Source of the DNA: an uncultured Porphyromonadaceae bacterium | GTDB taxonomy: Bacteria; Bacteroidota; Bacteroidia; Bacteroidales; Muribaculaceae | Assembly (NCBI GenBank): GCA_902475285.1 | Contig: CABRZA010000091.1 | Location: 1 to 9,474 of the forward strand | Direction of reading: 5' to 3' | Length of the DNA stretch: 9,474 bases | Part shown: positions 1-5,534 of the stretch, one piece after another | Layout of the letters: each line of letters begins with the position of its first letter | How positions within the stretch are numbered: position 1 is the first letter of the stretch | Made by a program: the position numbers and the translations under genes | The notes under the pieces: model-generated | Database searches by the model: none | The model's input: only the letters and a program-made list of their open reading frames with translations | What the model was told of the DNA's origin: nothing

Positions 1-106
1 TAATTATGGGAAAAAGGTAAACCAATCCCAGCGAGCTGAGCGGAGAAAAGAATATCTCTACATCCATACTTTGGTAATTGCAGATAGGGATAAGGAAGGT
101 AAACGC
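1..106. other. Left-edge segment without a supportable gene
   Basis: This stretch is lower in GC than the genes beside it and lies beyond the hairpin that follows nhaA. On the plus strand, the frame starting at base 2 stays open to a TGA at 155-157 (51 codons, many Lys and Arg), but its last third runs through the hairpin arms at 107-153, which argues against coding. On the minus strand an ATG at 67-65 opens a frame that runs off the left edge after 22 hydrophobic codons. Neither frame has a recognisable domain or promoter. It is most likely intergenic, or at most the edge of a neighbouring gene. Confidence 0.35.
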
Positions 107-153
107 AAAGGCAGGCGACATACTACATTGAACGGTGTATGTCGCCTGTCTTT
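107..153 (-). terminator. Hairpin terminator after nhaA
   Basis: Two 17-base arms (107-123 and 137-153) pair along their whole length except one G-U wobble, around a 13-base loop. Read on the minus strand, the stem starts 18 bases after the nhaA stop codon and is followed by TTTGCGTTT, an interrupted rather than solid T-run. On the plus strand the stem is followed by TTTG. The position and stem strength fit a terminator for nhaA. The AAA/TTT at the stem base means it could also stop transcripts from the left, so it may be bidirectional. The hairpin is seen directly; the function is inferred. Confidence 0.7.
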
Positions 154-171
154 GTGAGTATAATGTCTCGT

Positions 172-1593
172 TTATTCCTCCACCGCGTCGGGTGCGACGC
201 CTTTGGGGAGGGTTAGGTGAAGCCATATGAAGGCTATGATGCCCGAGAGAAGCGAGCCTGCCACAATGCCCAGCTTGGCGTGGGCCAGTAGGTCGGCCTG
301 GGCGGGGATGGCGGCGTTGAAGCTGAGTGTGGCTATGAATATCGACACTGTGAAGCCTATGCCACCGAGCATCGATATTGAGGCCATCATGCTCCAGTTG
401 GCATGTGCGGGCATCGGAGCAAGCCCGGTTTTGATTGTGAGGAAGCTGAACAGCAGTATGCCGAGAAACTTGCCTATCACCAGACCGCATACCACCGCGA
501 GCGACACACCTTCGAATACCGATGCCGGTTCCATATCCAGCAGGAATATGCCTGCATTGGCAAAGGCAAAGAGAGGCACTATGAAGTAGTTGACGATGGG
601 GTGGAGGGAGTCTTCGAGGTCTTGAAGAGGTGATATCACCTTGTCGGAAGCCGACTCCACTTCTTTCAGCCAGTTCATCTGCTGCTTGTCGAGGATGGTG
701 CGCGCCTCGAGGTCGATGGCGTCGTCGTCCTTGAAGTGCGCTATCGAACGACGGATTATGTTGATGTATTTCTTAGGCGCGAAGACTGGAGTGGCCGGCA
801 CGCAGAATGCCACCAGAACACCGGCTATGGTCGGGTGTATGCCAGAGTTGAGGAAGAGGAACCATATGGCGCCCCCGACGAGGAGATAGAATATCTTGCT
901 TTTGATTTTCAATGCCGATCCCAAAAGGAGAACTCCGAAAAGCAGGGCGGCATATACCAGGAGCATCACCTCGATGTGCGTGGAGTAGAAGGCGGCAATG
1001 ACGATTATGCCACCGATGTCGTCGACCACGGCAAGGGTGGTGAGGAATATTTTGAGCGACAGCGGCACGCGTTTGCCGAGCATGGCGAGAACGCCCAGCG
1101 AGAAGGCAATGTCGGTGGCCATGGGTATCGCTGCGCCGCCGGCATAATCGGTGCCTCGGCTGAGAAGGAAGAAAATCAGCACCGGTACGGCCATACCGCC
1201 TATGGCGCCTACGATGGGGAGCAGAGCCTGTTTGAACGACGACAGCTCGCCCACGAGCACCTCGCGCTTTATTTCGAGACCGATAGAGAAGAAAAATATG
1301 GCCATGAGGGCGTCGTTGATGAATGCAAGAAGATTCATCGGATGGCCCGAGTGACTGAAAATATTGAAGGAGCCGATCTGGAGCCGCACTTCTTGTTCCC
1401 AGAACTCAAAGTAGGTGGTGTTGATGCCGGGAATGTTGGCTATTATAAGTGCGAGGGCCGTTGCGGCTATAAGGATGTTGCCGCCGGTGGCATGCAGCCG
1501 CAGTGCCTGACGGGCCGAGAAGAATATGCCGGTTTCGAACACCGATTTTTCTTCGGTATCCCAACTTTGGCTCTTGTGTGATGAAGTTGTCAT
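172..1593 (-). CDS. nhaA: Na+/H+ antiporter NhaA
   Basis: NhaA is an inner-membrane antiporter that expels Na+ (and Li+) in exchange for protons, giving sodium tolerance and pH control. The 473-residue product has about a dozen hydrophobic segments and the family hallmarks. ATDIAFSLGVLAMLG contains Asp161, and LAVVDDIGGIIVIAAFY contains the Asp191-Asp192 ion-binding pair; these match E. coli Asp133, Asp163 and Asp164. Lys375 in GKFLGI matches E. coli Lys300, and PLFAFANAG and GGIGFTVSIFIA are also conserved. It is longer than the 388-residue E. coli protein, mainly because of a charged cytoplasmic stretch at about residues 275-330 plus N- and C-terminal tails. The ATG at 1593-1591 is the only sensible start, since the next Met lies inside the membrane core. 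It is separated from the upstream acyl-CoA dehydrogenase by a strong terminator, so it is probably its own unit. I found no clear promoter. The family call is very secure. Confidence 0.97.
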   Translation of the reverse strand: MTTSSHKSQSWDTEEKSVFETGIFFSARQALRLHATGGNILIAATALALIIANIPGINTTYFEFWEQEVRLQIGSFNIFSHSGHPMNLLAFINDALMAIFFFSIGLEIKREVLVGELSSFKQALLPIVGAIGGMAVPVLIFFLLSRGTDYAGGAAIPMATDIAFSLGVLAMLGKRVPLSLKIFLTTLAVVDDIGGIIVIAAFYSTHIEVMLLVYAALLFGVLLLGSALKIKSKIFYLLVGGAIWFLFLNSGIHPTIAGVLVAFCVPATPVFAPKKYINIIRRSIAHFKDDDAIDLEARTILDKQQMNWLKEVESASDKVISPLQDLEDSLHPIVNYFIVPLFAFANAGIFLLDMEPASVFEGVSLAVVCGLVIGKFLGILLFSFLTIKTGLAPMPAHANWSMMASISMLGGIGFTVSIFIATLSFNAAIPAQADLLAHAKLGIVAGSLLSGIIAFIWLHLTLPKGVAPDAVEE

Positions 1594-1619
1594 AGAAATA
1601 GTTGTACGTGAGCGGAGTT

Positions 1620-1665
1620 CCCCGCAACGGCGGGGCGCTTTCTATTGGAAACAATCAGTTGCGCC
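1620..1665 (-). promoter_or_regulatory. Possible structured leader of nhaA
   Basis: In the 5' leader of nhaA, CCCCGC and GCGGGG (1620-1625 and 1630-1635) form a 6-pair all-GC hairpin with a 4-base loop, 26 bases before the start codon. Just upstream in the transcript, GGCGC (1665-1661) can pair with GCGCC (1638-1634), enclosing a small inner stem (1652-1655 with 1644-1647, extended by 1657-1658 with 1642-1643). The two outer stems share bases 1634-1635, so they cannot both form fully. This may be a folding switch, or chance pairing in GC-rich sequence. No known riboswitch class was recognised. Confidence 0.3.
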
Positions 1666-1719
1666 GAAATGTTGACCTCCGTCACCTCCTCGGTGGCGTA
1701 GAGTCAAGGCATAATAAAG

Positions 1720-1751
1720 AAACACCCCCGGCACGAAATCCGGGGGTGTTT
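1720..1751 (-). terminator. Rho-independent terminator of the etfB-etfA-acd operon
   Basis: A perfect 12-pair stem (1720-1731 with 1740-1751) with a GC-rich core and an 8-base loop starts 12 bases after the stop codon of the acyl-CoA dehydrogenase. On the minus strand it is followed by a T-rich tail (TTTCTTTATTAT). This is a textbook intrinsic terminator and separates the Etf operon from nhaA. Confidence 0.92.
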
Positions 1752-1763
1752 GTGTGGATGTTG

Positions 1764-3464
1764 TCAGATGCCGTAGTCGGCGAGCTGGACAGCGTCGAAG
1801 TTGGCGATGAAATCGCAGTGCGAGGCCACGAGGCTCTGGGCCATCTTGACGTATACTGTGGCTGTGGCGGTGAAGCGCTCTTCAACCTTGGCCGACTGGA
1901 GCAGAAGGTAACCCATGATGATGTTGCCTGCCATCTCAACCAGGCGGCGTGCCATGAAGTCGAGGAGCTTCTGGTCCTGGACAGCCGTTACTTTCTCGAC
2001 GGCGAGCTTATACGACTCGGTGAGCTTGTCGAGGATGCCGGCGAGGGGTGCGAGGGCGCCGCTGTAGCCGAGTTCCTTATAGCTCTCGATGAGGCCGGTG
2101 TAGGTGCCGGTGGTGACGTGGCGTATGGCTGCCACCACCTGCAGCTGCGTGGTGCCTTCGTAGATGGAGGTGATGCGGGCGTCGCGGTAGATGCGTTCGC
2201 AGGCGTAGTCCTTCATGAAGCCCGAGCCGCCGTGGATCTGGATGCAGTCGTAGGCGTTCTGGTTGCAGTATTCGCTGCCGAGACCCTTGGCAAGAGGGGT
2301 GAGGGCGTCGGCCAGACGGCTGTAATGCTTCATCTCGGCGCGCTCCTCGGGGGTGAGGCTGCGTTCGCGTGCGATGTCTTCGTAAGCCTTGTACATATCC
2401 ACGAAGCGCGATGTTTCGTAGAGGAGTGCGCGCGAGCCGTCGAGCTTGGCCTTCATCACGGCGAGCATCTCCGACACGGCGGGGAACTCGATGATGGCCT
2501 TGCCGAACTGGCGGCGCTCGCGGGCATACTGGAGAGCCTCACGATAGGCGAGCTCGCTGACACCGACACTTTGGGCGGCGATGCCGAGACGTGCGCCGTT
2601 CATAAGGGCCATCACATACTTGATGAGGCCCATGCGGCGCGAGCCGCAGAGTTCGGCGGGGGCGTTCTTATATACGAGTTCGCATGTGGGCGAGCCCTTG
2701 ATACCCATCTTGTTTTCGATGCGGCGAACGGTTACACCGCCGTTGCGCTTGTCGTAGATGAACATCGAGAGGCCGCGGCCGTCCTTGGTGCCTTCTTCCG
2801 AGCGGGCGAGCACCAGATGGATGTCGCTGTCGCCGTTGGTGATGAAGCGCTTCACGCCATTGAGCACCCAGGTGCCGTCTTCCTTCTGCGTGGCCTTGAG
2901 CATTACGCTCTGGAGGTCGGAGCCGGCGTCGGGCTCGGTGAGGTCCATCGACATGGTCTCGCCTTCGCACACGCGCGGGATGTACTTGGCTCGCTGCTCT
3001 TCGGAGCCGAACTCATAGAGAGTCTCGGCGCAGTCCTGCAGGCCCCACAGGTTCTCGAAGCCCGTGTCGGCGCGGCTCACGATTTCGGCCGCCATGATGT
3101 AGGGGGTGATGGGGAAGTTGAGACCACCGAAGCGGCGGGGCATGGCCATGCCCATGAGGCCGGCCTTGCGGCATACGTCGAGGTTCTCAACGGTGGCGTC
3201 GGCATAGTGTGCGCGGCCGTCGGAGCACGATGCGCCCTGATGGTCGACGGCTTCGGCATTGCCGGCTATGGTTGTGCCGCAGATTTCGCCCACGATGTCG
3301 AGCACGCGCTCGTAGTTGTCCATGGCGTCGGCCATGTCGGTGGGGGCGTAGTCGTAGGTGGCGGCGTCGGAGAAGTTGCGTTCTTTGAGCTCGACGATCT
3401 TCTGCATCAACGGGTGGTGCAGATGATGCTTGAGGTCGGCGTTGTCTGTATAGAAATTAGCCAT
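1764..3464 (-). CDS. Acyl-CoA dehydrogenase, long form with C-terminal extension
   Basis: This FAD enzyme oxidises an acyl-CoA to the 2,3-enoyl-CoA, or runs in reverse as an enoyl-CoA reductase, exchanging electrons with an electron-transfer flavoprotein. The 566 residues carry the family motifs in order: MDLTEPDAGSD (about 173-183) and FITNGDSDIH (207-216) at the FAD and substrate site, RERRQFGKAI (315-324), IHGGSGF (410-416), and IYEGTTQ (434-440) with Glu436 as the likely catalytic base. The usual fold takes about 380 residues. Here there are about 70 extra residues at the N-terminus and a helical domain after residue 450, as in the longer members with an acyl-CoA dehydrogenase C-terminal domain. 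It starts 12 bases after the etfA stop and is last in the operon, so EtfAB is its likely partner. Chain-length specificity cannot be read from the sequence. Butyryl-CoA dehydrogenase activity is one possibility, not a conclusion. Confidence 0.93.
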   Translation of the reverse strand: MANFYTDNADLKHHLHHPLMQKIVELKERNFSDAATYDYAPTDMADAMDNYERVLDIVGEICGTTIAGNAEAVDHQGASCSDGRAHYADATVENLDVCRKAGLMGMAMPRRFGGLNFPITPYIMAAEIVSRADTGFENLWGLQDCAETLYEFGSEEQRAKYIPRVCEGETMSMDLTEPDAGSDLQSVMLKATQKEDGTWVLNGVKRFITNGDSDIHLVLARSEEGTKDGRGLSMFIYDKRNGGVTVRRIENKMGIKGSPTCELVYKNAPAELCGSRRMGLIKYVMALMNGARLGIAAQSVGVSELAYREALQYARERRQFGKAIIEFPAVSEMLAVMKAKLDGSRALLYETSRFVDMYKAYEDIARERSLTPEERAEMKHYSRLADALTPLAKGLGSEYCNQNAYDCIQIHGGSGFMKDYACERIYRDARITSIYEGTTQLQVVAAIRHVTTGTYTGLIESYKELGYSGALAPLAGILDKLTESYKLAVEKVTAVQDQKLLDFMARRLVEMAGNIIMGYLLLQSAKVEERFTATATVYVKMAQSLVASHCDFIANFDAVQLADYGI

Positions 3465-3476
3465 GACGGTAAGGGC

Positions 3477-4505
3477 TTACTTGGAGTTTTTCTTGTAATA
3501 CTTGATGAGTTTGGGCACGATGTCCTCCATGTCGCCGGTGATTACATAGTCGGCGATGGTGTTGATGGGGGCATTGGGATCGTTGTTGATCGAGATGATG
3601 ATCGAACTCTCCTGCATGCCGGCGATGTGCTGAATCTGACCGGAGATGCCGCAGGCAATGTAGAGCTTGGGGCGGACGGTTACGCCGGTCTGGCCGATCT
3701 GACGCTCATGCTCGATGAAACCGGCGTCGACGGCGGCACGCGATGCGCCTACTTCTGCACCGAGGGTGTCGGCAAGGTCGAAGAGGAGCTGGAAGTTCTC
3801 CTTGCTGCCCACGCCGTAGCCGCCGGCCACGATGATGGGCGAATTCTTGATGTTGACTTTCGACTTCTCGATGTGGCGGTCGATGATTTCGACGGCGAAG
3901 TCGGTGTCGTCCACGTAATCGGCGGCCTTGAGGTTGACAACCTCGCCCTTGTGGTTGGCGTCGAAGATTTCTTTCTTCATCACGCCTTCGCGTACGGTTG
4001 CCATCTGCGGACGGCATTCGGGGTTGACGATGGTGGCCACGATGTTGCCGCCGAAGGCCGGGCGGATCTGATAGAGCAGGTCGGTGTATTCCTTGCCGGT
4101 CTTGGGGTCCTTGTGGGGGCCGATTTCAAGAGCCGTACAGTCGGCGGTGAGGCCGCTGTGGAGGCAGGAGCTTACGCGGGGGCCGAGGTCACGGCCTATG
4201 CAGGTGGCGCCCATGAGGCACACCTGGGGATTGATTTCGCGGAAGAGCTTGATGAGCACTGCGGCGTGGGGATTGGAGGTGTAGGGATAGAGACGCGAGT
4301 CTTCCACCTTGTATACCGTGTCGGCGCCGTAGGGGAATATCTGGTTTTCGATACCGTCGAGCTTGTCGCCGATAACGATGGCTTCGAGCTTCACGCCCAG
4401 CCTGTCGGCGAGTACGCGACCTTTCGTGAGGAGTTCAAGGCTTACGTCGGCCACGCGGCCTTCGTCGTATTCGCAGTATACTATGAGGTTGTTGTTGTCT
4501 GCCAT
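3477..4505 (-). CDS. etfA: Electron transfer flavoprotein, alpha subunit
   Basis: EtfA is the large subunit of the soluble heterodimer that carries electrons to or from acyl-CoA dehydrogenases. The 342-residue protein has an N-terminal adenine-nucleotide-hydrolase-like domain (about 1-210) and a C-terminal FAD domain (about 220-335). The FAD domain shows IIVAGGYGVGS (224-234), GASRAAVDAGF (253-263), QIGQTGVTVRP (269-279), IACGISGQIQHIAGM (283-297) and INNDPNAPI (306-314), all typical of the FAD-binding half. Length is close to the bacterial norm. The ATG at 4505-4503 comes 22 bases after the etfB stop, and the stop is 12 bases before the dehydrogenase start, so the three genes are surely cotranscribed. 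No key residue appears to be missing. Confidence 0.96.
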   Translation of the reverse strand: MADNNNLIVYCEYDEGRVADVSLELLTKGRVLADRLGVKLEAIVIGDKLDGIENQIFPYGADTVYKVEDSRLYPYTSNPHAAVLIKLFREINPQVCLMGATCIGRDLGPRVSSCLHSGLTADCTALEIGPHKDPKTGKEYTDLLYQIRPAFGGNIVATIVNPECRPQMATVREGVMKKEIFDANHKGEVVNLKAADYVDDTDFAVEIIDRHIEKSKVNIKNSPIIVAGGYGVGSKENFQLLFDLADTLGAEVGASRAAVDAGFIEHERQIGQTGVTVRPKLYIACGISGQIQHIAGMQESSIIISINNDPNAPINTIADYVITGDMEDIVPKLIKYYKKNSK

Positions 4506-4527
4506 AGTGTGGGGTGTTTGCTTTGGG

Positions 4528-5400
4528 TTAGCCTATGGTGTGGTTTGCAATGAGTTCTTTTACGAGCTCTTCTATCTGGGCGTCGTCGTTGTCGAGCCGA
4601 CGGCTTTCCTTTGCGGTGAAGACTACGTTCTCCACAGTCTTTACCTTTGTGGGAGAGCCGGCCAGACCGATCTGCGCGGGGTCGGCGTCGACATATGCGG
4701 CGCTCCATTCCTCTATGTTGAGCTCGGGATACTTTGCCAGGAAAGCGCGGGCCTCGTCGCTGAGGTTGGCGGCTTCCGAGGTGGAGGCGGCGCGTTTGTA
4801 TTTCATCACGCGGCGTGCGTTGCGGGGGCGGCACTCGGCGGCGCTGCCGTTGACTGTAACGACGCAGGGGAGGGGTGCCTTCACGGTTTCAACGCCATGC
4901 TCGAGGCGGCGTTTCACGGTGACATGGCCGTCGGCCACGCCGATGATTTCTTCGGCATAAGTCACCTGCGGGAGGGCGAGCTTCTCGGCAATCTGCGGGC
5001 CTACCTGTGCGGTGTCGCCGTCGATGGCCTGACGGCCGCCGAGGATTATGTCGTAGTTGCCTATTTTCTTCACGGCCTGTGCCAGGGAGTAGGAAGTGGC
5101 GAGGGTGTCGGCACCGCCGAGAGCACGGTCGGTGAGCACCACGCCTTTGTCGGCACCGCGGTAGATGGCCTCGCGTATGATTTCGGCAGCGCGGGGAAGA
5201 CCCATGGTGAGGAGCGTTACGGTGCTGCCGGGATGAGTTTCTTTGAGCCGGAGGGCCTGCTCGAGGGCGTTGAGGTCCTCGGGGTTGAAAATCGCCGGAA
5301 GGGCGGCGCGGTTGATTGTGCCGTCTTCCTTCATGGCATCTTTGCCAACGTTTCGGGTGTCCGGAACCTGCTTGGCAAGCACTATGATGTTCAAGCTCAT
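4528..5400 (-). CDS. etfB: Electron transfer flavoprotein, beta subunit (bifurcating-type motifs)
   Basis: EtfB is the small subunit of the Etf heterodimer and holds a nucleotide (AMP or a second FAD) near the subunit interface. I place the start at 5400, giving 290 residues beginning MSLNIIVLAKQVPDT, the classic EtfB N-terminus. The frame is open to an ATG at 5478, but that would start upstream of the promoter at 5448-5478 and add 26 unrelated, Lys-rich residues. Visible blocks are DRALGGADTLATS (91-103), GGRQAIDGDTAQVGP (121-135) and AGSPTKV (247-253). These closely resemble the EtfB of electron-bifurcating Etfs such as that of Acidaminococcus, where the beta subunit binds an extra FAD that is reduced by NADH. 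A stretch of roughly 35 residues near 202-240 seems longer than in that protein. It is first in the etfB-etfA-acd operon. The subunit call is secure; the bifurcating role is inferred. Confidence 0.95.
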   Translation of the reverse strand: MSLNIIVLAKQVPDTRNVGKDAMKEDGTINRAALPAIFNPEDLNALEQALRLKETHPGSTVTLLTMGLPRAAEIIREAIYRGADKGVVLTDRALGGADTLATSYSLAQAVKKIGNYDIILGGRQAIDGDTAQVGPQIAEKLALPQVTYAEEIIGVADGHVTVKRRLEHGVETVKAPLPCVVTVNGSAAECRPRNARRVMKYKRAASTSEAANLSDEARAFLAKYPELNIEEWSAAYVDADPAQIGLAGSPTKVKTVENVVFTAKESRRLDNDDAQIEELVKELIANHTIG

Positions 5401-5447
5401 GATTGGTTTTATTTTCTTATTATTAGATTTTTTTTCAAACAATAGTG

Positions 5448-5478
5448 CAAAAGTACTTATTTTTGGTCTGCACAACAA
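5448..5478 (-). promoter_or_regulatory. Promoter of the etfB-etfA-acd operon
   Basis: On the minus strand, TACTTTTG at 5455-5448 is an exact match to the Bacteroidota -7 box TAnnTTTG. A TTGTTG at 5478-5473 sits 17 bases upstream as the -33 element. Transcription would begin near 5442, leaving a leader of about 40 bases rich in A and T before the ATG at 5400. The surrounding drop in GC supports this, and the placement favours the shorter EtfB start. Confidence 0.7.
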
Positions 5479-5534
5479 GAATTTGCGCGTCGAAGTGACG
5501 GGTGCAAGGTTAAATTTTCTTAACTATGCTCCAC

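Noticed and set aside
1..67. A minus-strand gene starting at 67 and leaving the left edge
   Set aside because: Only 22 hydrophobic codons are visible, with no promoter or recognisable family; chance is as likely.
1594..1719. A known lithium- or sodium-sensing riboswitch ahead of nhaA
   Set aside because: I could not match its conserved core by eye, and those classes are known mainly from other phyla. Only generic hairpins are supported.
1602..4553. A 983-codon open frame on the plus strand
   Set aside because: It lies antisense to etfA and the acyl-CoA dehydrogenase. Its composition (runs of Gly, Ala, Val, His, Glu, no domain) is what reverse-reading GC-biased codons produces, and the minus-strand genes are certain.
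4528..5478. A longer EtfB starting at 5478 (316 residues)
   Set aside because: The extra 26 residues do not belong to the family and would start within or upstream of the -33 element; the MSLNIIVLAKQVPDT start at 5400 is the standard one.
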